Part shown: positions 45,690 through 56,749 of the stretch, one piece after another
Numbering within the stretch: the stretch's first letter is position 1
Layout: each line of letters opens with the position of its first letter
Assembly: GCA_028583685.1 (NCBI GenBank)
Contig: JAMXIF010000015.1
Span: 65,731,245 to 65,795,244 of the forward strand
Length of the DNA: 64,000 nt
Source: Petaurus breviceps papuanus
Taxonomy: Eukaryota > Chordata > Mammalia > Diprotodontia > Petauridae
Reading direction: 5' to 3'
Program-made: the position numbers and the translations under genes
Notes under the pieces: generated by a model
Database searches by the model: none
Told to the model about the DNA's origin: nothing
Seen by the model: the letters and a program-made list of their open reading frames with translations, nothing else

Positions 45690-46381
45690 AAAGTTGAACT
45701 ATTAACATTCCTACATGGAGAAACAATAATTGTAACCTATGAAACTTTTCTCAGTAGTTGAAGGGATTAGAAATATATATATATGTCTTTATATGAGGGT
45801 ATGCGGGCATATGAATACATATGTGAATGTGTGTATATACGTTTACAGGTATACATAGATAGAGGGCACAGGACCAATTTAACAGGAAGGGATGATACTT
45901 AAAAGGTGAAATTAAGAGGTGAGAGGAATATAATGAGAGGAGATGGGGAGAGACAGAGTAGGGCAAACTATCTCATACAGAAGAGGCAAGGGAAAATGGT
46001 TACAATGGAGGGGAAGAATAGGAAGGCAAAAGGGAATAGGTCAACCTTATTCCTATTGAATCTGGCTTGAGAAGGGAGGGAAATACACACTAAATAGGGG
46101 ATCTCACCCTCCAGGAGAATAGGGGGGGAAGGGGATGTGAGGGGGGATGAAGGAAGGGAGGGCAGGCTTGGGGGGAGGGAAGTTGGAAGCACCCACTTTT
46201 GAAAAGGGACAGGATCAAAGTAGAGAATAGAACAAGTGTGAGGTGGGATAGGGAGAGAAATATAGGCATTAGCCACACATATACAACCTATACTGAACTG
46301 CTTGTCCCCCCAGTGGGGGTGGGTGGCAGGGGGGGGAAGGGAATGAATCTGAAATTGAAAGTTTTAAAATCAAATATTCAA

Positions 46382-46382
<1 letters not shown>

Positions 46383-46436
<54 letters not shown>
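46383..46436. repeat. (TA)n(TG)n microsatellite inside HAL1 3' UTR
   Basis: A pure TA run followed by a pure TG run. The matching place in other HAL1 copies also carries TA/TG or TA/CA arrays (59185-59275 on the other strand, short at 12990 and 54525). Confidence 0.92.
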
Positions 46437-46790
46437 CTATTATTAATACCATCTTACATGTAATTAAGAAAAAAGATATACAAGCACTGAGGCATAGAGA
46501 CCCACTGGAAAAGTTGAAACGGGTATGGGAGAAAATATGGGAGAGAGCAGATTGGAGGTGGGGATATCCTGTGGGACTGCTGTTTTGGGGGGATGGGTGG
46601 GGGAAAATCGGGGAGAAAATTTGTAACTCAAAATCTGGCGGAAACGAAGGATGTAAATCAGCAGTTAATAAAGCATTTAAATTTTTTTTTAAAAAAAGAA
46701 TGATTTGCCTAGATCACTCATTTATGGTCACCTAGTCTGTATAGGTAGGCTGTGAATTCAAATATTCTGGTTTTGAAGTCAGACTATTTA

Positions 46791-47329
46791 TATACACACA
46801 CATACACACACACATATACATTTATATACACACATTTATAAGTACATACGGGTGTATGCAATATCTATGAATGAAAAGAGTCTTTACAATAAGTGTCCAC
46901 TATCAATTTGGCCAATATTTGGATAGTTTTATGGTGCAGTGATATGGTAGATATGATATCAATACTTTCACTAGAAGAATGAGATGAAGGAAAAAGAAGT
47001 ATCCCAAAATTCCTGCCAAACTTACCCTTTTTCCTCATGAGTTACAATCATTTGTACTCATGGGAGGATAAAAGAAAAAAATTCATTTGAATAATTTTGA
47101 GGGTGCCATGGACAGATAACAGAAATGATTCTTTGAGTTTCTAGTTCTTCTCAATCATTTCTTTTCCAAATATTCCAAAAGCTTACTTTCTTTGATTTTG
47201 GTTATCTATAGATAACAAAGCACAGATTATAAATAACAAAGTAAAACAGATTCTTCTTCAAGGTTGCCAGCTTCACTGATCTCTGAGAGTTGATGGGACA
47301 GGACCCATACATCAGTTCAGTAGTTTTTC
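46791..47329. other. CA-rich tract, then unassigned sequence
   Basis: A CA/TA microsatellite-like stretch at 46785-46850 is followed by AT-rich sequence without recognised features. Confidence 0.4.
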
Positions 47330-47560
47330 AATTTTGTCTGCATCTTCGTGATTCCATTCAGGGTTTTCTTGCTAAAGTTGTTTGTCATTTCCTTCTTAGC
47401 TACTTTTATAAATGAGGAACTGAGGTAGACAGGGTTAAGTGATTTGCCCAGTGTAACATAGCTAGTTAGTGTCTTAAGCCAGATTTGAACTCATAAAGAT
47501 GAGTCTTCCTGACTTCAGGCCTGGCATTCTACTCTGTGAGCCTCCAAGTTGCCCAACCCA
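47330..47560 (+). repeat. MAR1/RTE-type SINE
   Basis: The order ttccattcagggttttcttg, ctaaagttgtttgtcatttc, gaggaactgaggtagacagg, gttaagtgatttgcccagtg, gatgagtcttcctgacttca and a ccaagttgccc end matches the element at 34636. Confidence 0.6.
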
Positions 47561-47638
47561 TAAGTGATTATTTCTTCTTTAAAAGTAATAAGATAGACAT
47601 TAGTATAGGTAGAATAACCATACACACAACACTGTATG

Positions 47639-48315
47639 GCCTGGAGATCCTGGGGGTATATGAATAGTTTGCCAGAGCATGTGAAGGCTTCAGAGATGGC
47701 ACCAAAGTAATAACTCTGGCAGCTGAGAAAACCCCAGGATTGAGACAAAGCTCCTCTCTGGTGGCAGAGTTCTACTGTGGCAAAAACCTCAAAAGAAAAG
47801 TAATTGAGTGTCAACATGAGCAAGCAAAGGAAGCAAAAAAAGCACAGCAATCCAAATTTGCTCTCCATTTTGGGGGACAAAAAGAATCAAAGCATGAAAC
47901 AAGAGGAAGACAATGAAGTCAGAAATCCTACACCAAAAACTTCCAAGAAAAATATGATCTGGTTACAGGTCATAGAGGAGCTTAAGAAGGATTTTGAAAA
48001 CCAAATAAGAGAAGTAGAGGAAAAATTGGGAAGAGAAATGAGAATGATGCAAGACAGTTATGAAATGAGAGTCTACTGACTGAAGAAAATTTCACCTTAA
48101 AAAATACACTAGGCGGTGGCTAGGTCACACAGTTAATAGAACACTGGCCCTGGAGTCAGGAAGACCTGAGTTCAAATCCAGCCTCAGACACTTAAGACAA
48201 AAAATAGCTGTGTGATCTTGGGCAAGTCAGTTAACCCCGATTGTCCTCCAAAAAAGCAAAAAAAAAAAAATTAGACTAACTCAAATGGCACAAGAGGCTC
48301 AAAAAAGCAATTATA
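47639..48315 (+). mobile_element. HAL1 fragment: 5' UTR end and ORF1 N-terminal part
   Basis: The segment starts inside the 5' UTR (ggcctggagatcctgggggt) and includes the ORF1 start at 47816. The 88-codon piece MSKQRKQKKHSNPN... carries the coiled-coil start FENQIREVEEKLGREMRMMQ and ends in a stop at 48077. The element then continues briefly past a SINE (48112-48262) to about 48315. Truncated at both ends, it has no 3' UTR and no duplication. It is dead. Confidence 0.75.
48112..48262 (+). mobile_element. tRNA-derived marsupial SINE (WSINE-like)
   Basis: The head is ggcggtggctaggtcacaca, with the B-box-like gagttcaaatccagcc, the body gtgatcttgggcaagtcag and an A-rich end. Flanks taaaaaatacacta and aaaaaattagacta are an imperfect duplication of HAL1 ORF1 sequence. 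Confidence 0.85.
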
Positions 48316-48629
48316 TAGCACCCACTAAGCCCCAGGTACTCTACTAACTACAGTGGTTAAAACTGAGTATTTGGGAATAAATGAAACACTTTATTCTATT
48401 TATTACTTTATTCTATTTTAAGTGTAAAAGGCTTTTGATCCTTTCGTTTCTCTTCATTAAATCATTTGAACCTCATTGCCTACCATTTTTAGCAAACAGG
48501 TTAACATGTTGACTGACTTTATTGGAATAATCAGGACTTGAGTTAAGGGATTATCTATCCTGTGGCATACAGTTTGTGTTTAGTGGCACCTTTAACTCCC
48601 ATACTCTGACTGTGGTATTAGAAGGGAAG

Positions 48630-48910
48630 GTACAAGCATCTATTACGTGCTAACAATGTGACATGCACTATACTAAGTGCTTTGCCAATATCATCTCACT
48701 TGATCCTCACAATAACTTGGTGAGATATAATTTTAGGTATTTATTATTTTATTATATTAAGAATTAGTTTCCTAATTTTCCAATAAAGAAACTGATGCCT
48801 ATAAAGGTGACTTGACTAGAGTCACACAGTTACTAAGTCTCTGAAGCTGATTTTGAACTCAGGTCTTCCTGACTCCAGGTCCAGTGCTCCATCCCTTATA
48901 AACCTAGATG
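48630..48910 (-). repeat. MIR SINE, nearly full length
   Basis: The phrases agcatctattacgtgctaac, aagtgctttgccaatatcat, tcacttgatcctcacaataa, gtcacacagttactaag and ttgaactcaggtcttcctga occur in complete MIR order. Confidence 0.75.
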
Positions 48911-48959
48911 CCTTAGAAGTGTCACTGTCATCTGATTAGTTTTCTCTAATTTGGGTAAA

Positions 48960-49150
48960 ACACTGGACTTGGAGTCAGGACAATCTAAATTTCAGTCTCT
49001 TCTCGGATACTTACTATGTAAGTGTCTCAGTCACAGATTATGTGACCTTGTGCAAGTTACTACATCTCTCTGAACTTTAGTTTCATTTGTAAAAGGAGGG
49101 AGATGGACTCTATGGCCTCTTAGGTCTCTCACAGCTATGAACTAATTATT
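48960..49150 (+). repeat. MIR-group SINE
   Basis: The order cactggacttggagtcagga, gattatgtgaccttgtgcaa, gttactacatctctctgaac, gatggactctatggcctctt fits a MIR-group element in plus orientation. Confidence 0.65.
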
Positions 49151-49690
49151 ATTGGGATCAGAGACATAGTTCCATAAGTACTTTGTAAATCACAGTGTTA
49201 AAGCTAAAAAAGAAGAGTTTTATTTCAAATAGGAATTAATGCTTTTGCATAGCTGCTAGATATTCCAGTATCTAAAGAATCAAAATTGAGTATAATCCAC
49301 AGGGAATATAATCCAAATGGAGAGGTGAATGGTGGGTATGTGCATGTGACAAACTACTATAAGTGAAAATTATGCAGGCAAAATGGTACAAATGATGTCA
49401 TCTGAGAAGTGTATGACCAGAAAAAATTATGGTCTGATGATGAAGCAAGAATGAGGCATAACAAATGGATTCTATCTAAGAATCCATTCTATCTAAGAAG
49501 TCAAAAAAGACAATCTGCATCTCAAAAGGGTCCCCTGTAGTAAATTTATGAGACACTTTGGACTAGAGTTGTGAAGATAGTTGTGATCTGTTTGTTGGAA
49601 AGAATATTGACATCAATGAAAACTTAGCTTTATTGGAATAATGGCTTACAGATGCTTCTATAATTATGTAAAATTACAATACAATACATT
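49151..49690. other. No recognised feature
   Basis: Unassigned sequence with a short local direct repeat, ggattctatctaag and atccattctatctaag, near 49470-49500. Confidence 0.4.
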
Positions 49691-49694
49691 GCTA

Positions 49695-49895
49695 GTTACT
49701 GGAAAGAACACTAGCTGGGCACCAGAAAAGCTAAATTTAGTCTCAGCTTTGTAACCATGACCAAAAATCCCACCAACAACCTCTCTGTACTTGAGATTCC
49801 TTGTCTATTAAACAGTAATGGAGTGGGAAGGAAGGGGTTAAACTAAACAGCTACTAAGGTGCTTTCTAGCTTTAACATTCTAGCATTTTATAATG
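49695..49895 (+). repeat. MIR-group SINE
   Basis: The order agaacactagctgggcacca, gtctcagctttgtaaccatg, tctgtacttgagattccttg, ctaaggtgctttctagcttt is MIR-like and strongly diverged. Confidence 0.45.
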
Positions 49896-50569
49896 CTACT
49901 GAGTAATGGTTCTTCCTGTTTTAAGTCACTGTGGGGATAAACACATTGAGCTCTTCATAATTTCCTTACTAGTTCTTCCTTGAAATTAATGGTACACATT
50001 CCGGAATCTGCTGACTGGGTAAATCTGGTCTGTTTTTCTCTCTGCAGAGTTCACTTGCCAACAAAGGGAAGATGACCTCAGTCATAAGCTTTATGTTCTC
50101 TCTAACCTGGCTAAGTCAATAAGCTCCTATATATGCCTCCTTATTACTATCACTGAACGTAGGTGTTTGTAAGATAGAATATAGCAGAAGAAAACTGGCA
50201 TAATACAATGCACATAATTCCAAGAGAATTCTGCTCCCTCCCCCTGCCCAAATATTAGAATCTTTTTCTCTTACTTCTCAAAGGCAAAGTCACCTTATTT
50301 GCTCTCTACTCCACCTCCTACCTTTGTGCCTTTTGCACAAATTTTTCACCATGTCTAGAATGTGTCCTTGTTTGTACTGAATGTTCCTTTCATCTGCTGC
50401 TTCTTATAAAAAGGAGGCCTCATTCTCCCAGGTGTTAATGCCAACTATGACTCTGAATTTACTTAATATTTATTTTATATTTACTTATCTATGTACATAT
50501 TATTTCCTCCAAGTAGGATTTTTCATTTTTATCCTTCTATCCCCAATGAAAATGAAATCCCAGGCCTTA
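49896..50569. other. No recognised feature
   Basis: Unassigned AT-rich sequence with no assignable element before the L1 5' UTR homology begins at about 50570. Confidence 0.4.
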
Positions 50570-52305
50570 AAGAGTTTGCACCTTACTTGGAGGGTCTGTT
50601 GGAACTGGGCAAGAGAGAAGTGCAGTCCAGCGCAGGGTATGCCATTACAATGCTGGCCCCAGCAAACCAGGAAAAGGCCTTGGGAGTGACTGAATTGGCA
50701 GCAGCAAGTGGCAGAAGCAGTAGCAGCTGCCCCTAGAGCTCTCAGCCCACAGATGGAATGTATGAAAGTCACCTATTTTGACTTCTGGAAACAAAGATTA
50801 TACAGTAAGCAGTAAGTCACTCTCATCCTCCCTTATTGACATTGAAAAACCCAGAGAATATTGCCCCAGGAAAAACCCTGAAATAATAAAGGCAGCAGAA
50901 AGTTGAGGCACAGCAGTCTTTTAGCACAGGAGGATAGGGAGATTAAGGGAAAAGCCCCTCTTGCTGCAGCTGAAGGAGACCAGCATAGAATGGGAGCTGT
51001 CCCAGCAAGTCAGCAATAAATTCTACCTCAGGAAACAAGTGGGATATCCTGAGCCTCAGGGTGGAGGAGTTGCTCCTCCAGGCAAGCACCAACACCAGAC
51101 ACATATTAGCTACCACAACCAGCTGCAGCTTAGCACCAGGTAAGCTACCAGCCTCCAGCTGCCAGCACCTGAGGCTCCAGAACACAAAACAAAACCAGTA
51201 ACCAGGACCCTAGTCCACAGCACAAGAACCCTGGGACAGGGCCCCTGTGGAAGTAGAGATCAAATTTAAAAGGCAGAAAAAAAGCAAAAAAATATGAGCT
51301 AAGGCAACAAAGAAAAGCAAGGACCATAAAGAAGTATCTTGATGACAGAGAACATCAAAACACAAATTAAGGAAAGGACAACACTGTCAATATACCCAGA
51401 CTGGAAACTTCAAAGGGGCATATGAACTTGTCTCAAGCCCAAAAAGTTTTCTTGGAAGAGCTCAAGAAATATTTTAAAAGTCAAATGAGAGAGGGAGAAG
51501 AAAAATCGAACAACTTCTTTAGAAATACAATTGAAAAAATGGGGGAAAAAAGTACACTGAAGAAAACAATTTAAAAAAAAAATACAATTGGGGGAGGAGT
51601 CAAGATGGCAGAGTAGAAACAGGAATACCATGGTGCTTCGGCTCCCAATTCCCCAAATTCATGTAAAAGGGAACTCTGAACAAACTTTGAAGCTACAGAA
51701 CCCAATTAAATGACTCAGAGAAGCTGACCTCCCATGAGGACAGACCAGCAGGCCGGCAGCAAACAGCCAGCAGCCAGCACAGCACTCTGGGAGCCCACGC
51801 AGGCCCCACAAGAGTCTGGGGTTTTAGCCCCAGGAAGGGCCTGACCAGCCACCTGCTGGAGGGACTTCAGATCACCAGCAGCTGGGGGGTTTGCAGAATT
51901 ATCAACACATAGATGCTAAGGACACGGTGAGAGGTCAGTGCAGTGTGGACTTTGGGACCCAGTAGTTGGGAGTGTGGTCAGCCTTTTTCCCCCAGGGCAA
52001 GAAGCTGCTGAGGCACTGTGGTGCAGCAACTGCCACATGGAAGCTTCAGCTCCTGGCCTGCACAGTGTAAGGGGACTAAGCCACCAGTCCGAGGAATTGG
52101 ACTGTTTGGATCTGGATTGCGGTCTAGAGTGGAGGTCCTGGGGTGTGTGACCAGCTTGCCAGAGCGTGTGGAGGGTTCAGAGAGGGCACTCAACTTATAC
52201 CTTTGGCAGCTGAGAAAACCCCAGCATTTGCGATGAAGCTCCTCTCTCTGGTTGCAGAGTCGTACTGTGGTAAAAAGCCCAGGGGTCAAGTGATTCACTG
52301 GCGAC

Positions 52306-53760
52306 ATGAGCAGGCAAAAGAAGCAAAATAAACAGAGCAACCCAAATTTGCACTCCTATTTTGGCAACAAAAAGGATCAAAACATGGAACAGGATGAATA
52401 CAGTGAAGTCAGAACTCCTGCACCAAAAGCTTCAAAGGAAAATACAAGATGGTTACAGGCCATAGAGAACCTTAAGAAGCAAATAAGAGAAGTGGAGGAA
52501 AAATTGGGAAGAGAAATGAGAATGATGCAAGAAAATTATGAAATGAGAGTAAAGAGCCTGACAGAGGAAAATAGCACCTTAAAAAATAGACTAACCCAAA
52601 TGGCAAAAGAGGCTCAAAAAGGCAATGAGGAGAAGAATACCTTAAGAACTCACATTTCCCTGATGGAAAAAGAATCTTAAAAGCTCAATGAGGAGAATCA
52701 TTCCTTCAAAATTAGATTGGAGCAAATGGAGGCTAGTGATTTTATAAGAAATCAAGATGCTGTTAAACAGATCCAAACAAATGAAAGAATAGAAGGCAAT
52801 GTGAAATATCCCATGGGAAAAACCACTGACCTGGAAAATAGATCCAGGAGAGATAATTTAGAAATTATTGGACTACCTGAAAGCTATGATAAAGGAAAGA
52901 ACCTAGAAAACATCCTCCAAGAACTTCTCAAGGATAATTGCCCCAATATTTTAGAACCAGAGGGCAAAATAGAAATTGAAAGAATCCACCAATCACTTCC
53001 TGAAAAAGATCCCAAAAACAAAGCTACTAGAAATATTATAGCCAGGTTCTAAAATTCCCAGATCAAGGAGAGAATATTACCGTGTTTCCCCGATAATAAG
53101 ACACTGTCTTATTATTTTTTTGGACAGAAAAACACCAGAGGGCTTATTTTCAGGGGAGAGCTTATTTTAATGAACATTGACAGCAATTTTAATAAACAGG
53201 TAAATGTGAACAAAAAAATGTACCTTTATTCAATAAGCAAATCACTGGGGAAGAACAGGATGACGCGCTCACTGCTGCAGCTCTGATTGGATGCAGCTCG
53301 GAGCGCGGCGTGTGTTTCACCGGGGCGGGGGGATGGTGCATACAGAGGGTACTGTAATGTAGTGTGTAGCGCAGGGGATCACCTTCAGTACAGTAGCAAT
53401 CTTAATAGGGCTTATTTTGGGGGGAGGGCTTATTTTAGAGGAATCTTACACAGTAAGGGGAAGGCTTATTTTTGGGATAGGTCTTATTATCGGGGAAACA
53501 CAGTACATGCAGCCAGGAAGAAAAAACAGGATCTGGCAGCTTCTACACAGAAGTATCAAAGGGCCTGGAATATGATATTCCAGAGGCCAAAGGAGTTGGG
53601 ATTAAAACCAAGAATCACCTACCCAGCAAAAATGAGTATCATGTTTCAGGGGAAAATATGGTCATTCAGTGGAATAGAGGACTTTTAAGTATTCTCGATG
53701 AAAAAAGCAGAGAAGAATAGAAAATTTGACATTCAGACACAAGAAGCAAGAGAAGCATGA
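52306..53760 (+). pseudogene. HAL1 ORF1, broken by a stop and a MITE
   Basis: This is the same protein as at 44428. It starts MSRQKKQNKQSNPNLHSYFG; the first 124 codons are open to a TAA at 52678. The frame then continues with EQMEASDFIRNQDAVKQIQ and LENRSRRDNLEIIGLPESYD (52717-53052), and a further stop lies just before the MITE. After the MITE come the C-terminal pieces QDLAAST, GLKPRITYPAKMSI and MFQGKIWSFSGI (within 53287-53688). About 23 residues around the MITE appear lost or altered. It is not functional. Confidence 0.85.
53080..53503. mobile_element. Tc1/mariner-type MITE with TA target duplication
   Basis: Terminal inverted repeats of about 23 bp match at 22 positions: ccgtgtttccccgataataa at the left, and the reverse of gtcttattatcggggaaacacag at the right. 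TA flanks both ends (53078-53079 and 53504-53505). The empty site is visible in the sister copy near 45196-45204 (gagaatattacaagcagcc). Inside are subterminal repeats of the type gggcttatttt and aggggagagcttatttta, plus a GC-rich centre near 53260-53340. It encodes nothing and would need a transposase supplied in trans. The family name is uncertain; TA duplication points to Tc1/mariner. Confidence 0.85.
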
Positions 53761-55031
53761 GAAGGTAAACAGGGAAAAGAAATCATAAGGAAATTATCAA
53801 AGTTGAACTATTTACATTTCTACATTGAAAAATGTAACTGATGAAACTTTTCTCAGTATGAAAATTGTTGAAGGGAATATATATAATATATGTATGTATT
53901 TATAGCAGTGTATCTGGGTGTATGAATACATATGTGAATGTGTATATATGTTTACATGTATACATAGATAGAGGGCACAGGAACAATTTAATAGGAAGGG
54001 ATGATATTTAAAGGTGAAATTAAGAAGTGAGAGAGGAATATAATAAGAGGCAATGGGGAGAGACACAATGGGGTAAACTATTTCATATATAAGAGGCAAG
54101 GGGAAATGGTTACAATGGAGGGGAAGAATAGGAAGGCAAAAGGGAATGGGTCAACCTTATTCTCATTGAATTTGGCTCAAGGAGGGAATTACATATGTAC
54201 TAAGTAGGGTATCTCACCCTCCAGGAGTGTAGGGGGGAAGGGGATGAGAGGGGGGATGATGGAAGGGGGGCAGGCTGGGGGGAGTGAAGCTGAAAGCACC
54301 CACTTTTGAAAAGGGACAGGATCAAATTAGAGAATAGAAAAAGAGGGAGGTGGGATAGGAGGGAGGGAAATATAGTCAGTCTTTCACAATATATCTACTA
54401 TGGTAATGTTTTGCATATCTACACAGGTACAACCTATACCTAATTGCTTATCTCCTCAGTAAGTGTGGGTGACAAGGGAGGAAGGGAATGGATCTGGAAT
54501 CCAAAGTTTTAAAATCAAATGTTTCAAATATATATTATATATGTGCAATTATTAATATTATTTTACATGTAATTGGAAAATAAGGTATTCAGGCATCGGG
54601 GCATAAAGATCCACCATATCCTACTGGAAAAGTCTAAGGGGGTATGGGAGAAGATATGGGAGAGTGCAGATTGGAGGAGGCCATATCCTGTGGGACCGTT
54701 ATTTTGGGGCAGTGGGTAAGGGAAAAACGGGGAGAAAATTTGTAACTCAAAATCTGGCAGAAATGAATGATGTAAACCGGAAGTTCAGAAATATTTGGAA
54801 AAAAAATTGAATTGGTCAAATGGAAAAGGAGGTGAGCAAGTGGAACCTAATGATCTTGAGAAATCAAAAATCAGTCAAACAAATTTAAAAAATGAAAAGA
54901 ATAGAAGAAAATTGGAAAAACAACTGACCTGGAAAATAGATCCAGGAGAAATAACTGAAGAATTATTGGTGTACTAGAAAATCATCATAAAAAAATAGCC
55001 TGGACAGCATATTTCAAGAAATCATCTAGGA

Positions 55032-55357
55032 GGAGCGGCCAGGTAGCGCAGTGAGTAAGAGCACTGGCTCCAGTGTCGGGATGACCTGGGGATCGAATCC
55101 CAGGCTCAGACACTTAGCACCCACCCAGAAACACCTGGCTTTGTAACCTTGATCACGTTACTTAACACCAATTGCTTAGGGGCGGCCAGGTGGCTCAGCG
55201 AGTAAGAGCACCAACTCCAGTGTCGGGATGACCTGGGTATCAAATCTGGGCTCCAATACTCAGCACCACACCCAGAAATAACTGGCCGTGTAACCTTGAG
55301 CAAGTTATGTAACCCCAATTCCTTTAGGAAAATTTTTAAAAATTAAAAAAAAAAAAA
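55032..55357 (+). mobile_element. Dimeric tRNA-derived SINE
   Basis: The left monomer (ggagcggccaggtagcgcag; cacccacccagaaacacctg) joins through ttgcttaggggcggccagg to the right monomer (caggtggctcagcgagtaag; caccacacccagaaataact). The A-rich end is attaaaaaaaaaaaaaa. A perfect 15-bp duplication, agaaatcatctagga, flanks it (55017-55031 and 55358-55372). It is inserted in ORF1 of the old L1. Confidence 0.92.
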
Positions 55358-55729
55358 AGAAATCATCTAGGAATACTTCCCTGAGCTCCCAGAACCAGGG
55401 GGCAAAGGAGCCATTGAAAGAATCTTCCAATCACCTCCTAAAAGAGATCCCAAATTGAAAACACCAAGTAATATTATAGCCAAATTCCAGAATTATTAAC
55501 TTAAGGAGAATGTAATGCAAGAAGCCAGAAAGAAACCATTCAAATACTGTGGAACTACGGCCAGGATCACATGGGGCCTTGTAGCTTCTATATTATAAGA
55601 TCAGAAGACATGGAATATGATATTCTGTAAGACATGAGAGCTTGGATTACAACAAAGAATCACCTACCCAGCTAAATTGTGTGCAATCTTTCAGAAAAGG
55701 AAATGGATATTCAATGAAATAGGGTACTT

Positions 55730-55892
55730 TGCGGTCACTTGATGGTGCAATGAGTAGAACACCAGCCCTGGATTCAGGAGAATATGAGTTCAAATCCAGC
55801 CTCTGACACTTAACACTTACTAGCTGTGTGACATATGTCACTTAACCCCAATTGTCCTGCCGTCCCCCCTAAAAAAGAAAGCAAAAAAAAAA
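55730..55892 (+). mobile_element. tRNA-derived marsupial SINE (WSINE-like)
   Basis: The sequence tgcggtcacttgatggtgca, gagttcaaatccagcctctg, ttactagctgtgtgac, cacttaaccccaattgtcct and an A-rich end is typical of the family. Flanks tagggtactt and taggggactt are an imperfect duplication. It sits near the end of ORF1 of the old L1. Confidence 0.85.
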
Positions 55893-55915
55893 GTAGGGGA
55901 CTTCCATATTTTCCT

Positions 55916-56115
55916 GATGGTTTTAGATAAATGCTACTTATCATTTTAAGGAAGACTCCACTTATTCCTATACTCTCTAGTATTTTTAATAGGAATGAGT
56001 TGTTGTAGTTTCCCGCAAACTTTTTCTGTATCTATTGAGATAATCATAGGGTTTCTCTTAGTTTTGTTGTTGACGTGCTCAATTATGTTCATAGTTTTCA
56101 TAGTATTGGAACAGC
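55916..56115 (-). mobile_element. Inverted internal L1 ORF2 fragment
   Basis: About 200 bp match 38145-38335 in the same (plus-strand) reading, that is, antisense L1 ORF2 (attttaaggaagactccact, tattcctatactctctagta, gataatcatagggtttctc). It interrupts the end of ORF1 of the old L1, which resumes at about 56145 (aagctcaagagaaaatttga). No poly-A or duplication is seen. Confidence 0.7.
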
Positions 56116-56749
56116 ACCACAATACTCATAAAAATTCCAAAGCTCAAGAGAAAATTTGATCTTCAAATAAAAGATTCAAGAGAGACAAAGAAAAGGTAAA
56201 CAGGAAAGGGGAAAAACACGTTACTCAGTAAGGACAAACTGTTTACATCCTTATATGGGGAGATGATACCTATAATTCTTGAGAACTATATTTTTATTAT
56301 GATATTTAGAAGGAATATTCATAGATAGAAATGGTGGGTTTAAGGTGACTTTGATGTGATGATAAAAAATGTAATGAAGTTGTTAAAGGGATTGTAATGG
56401 GAGAAGCAGAAAACAGGATGGAGAAAAGGGTAAATTACATCACATGAAGAGACGCAAAGACATATTACAGTAGAGGGAAAGAAGGGAAGGAGATGAGCAT
56501 AATTTGAACTTTATTCTCATCATATCTGGCTAAAGGAAGGAATAACATGTTCAGTTAGGTATAGAAATCTAATGTGCCCTATAGGCAGGAGGAGGGGAAA
56601 GGGCAAATAAAAGGGAGGGGGAACAGAAGGGAGGGGAGATTGAAGGAGGTGTTGGTCAAAAGCAAAACTATAGTGACTAGGGAAAGGGAGAGGGAAAAGA
56701 AAACCAAAAACAGCGGGAAATAGGATGGTAGTAATCATAGCAGTCACAC

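Larger units (their letters stand above)
43708..46696 (+). mobile_element. HAL1 (half-L1) retrotransposon, best-preserved copy
   Basis: A perfect 17-bp duplication, agaatgatttgcctaga, lies at 43691-43707 and 46697-46713. The element has a 5' UTR starting gggggacggagccaagatgg, ORF1 at 44428-45489, a ~1.2 kb 3' UTR with two TA/TG microsatellites, and a tail ending taataaagcatttaaatttt. No ORF2 is present at all. The CpG-bearing, undecayed 5' UTR, the intact ORF1 and the perfect duplication all say it is young. A SINE inserted later at 45542-45689. HAL1s must borrow reverse transcriptase from an L1. Confidence 0.93.
43640..46790 (-). repeat. Old MIR-group element split by a HAL1
   Basis: Flanks of the HAL1 insertion join as gaggaaacatcctcttatta before it, and gatcactcatttatggtcac and aggtaggctgtgaattcaaa after it, in MIR-like order. 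It is diverged. Confidence 0.4.
51592..54797 (+). mobile_element. HAL1 retrotransposon with damaged ORF1 and a MITE insertion
   Basis: The 5' UTR starts ggggaggagtcaagatggca. ORF1 runs 52306-53760, and the 3' UTR with its short TA tract runs to the end aaaatctggcagaaatgaat...ttcagaaatatttgg. The target is the ORF1 coiled-coil region of the old L1; flanks aaaaaaaatacaattg and aaaaaaaattgaattgg look like an imperfect duplication. It lacks ORF2. Apart from the MITE it is nearly colinear with 43708-46696. Confidence 0.88.

Noticed and set aside
46199-46735. 178-codon open frame on the plus strand
   Set aside because: It runs through HAL1 3' UTR, a microsatellite and flanking sequence; it is an accident of low-complexity DNA.
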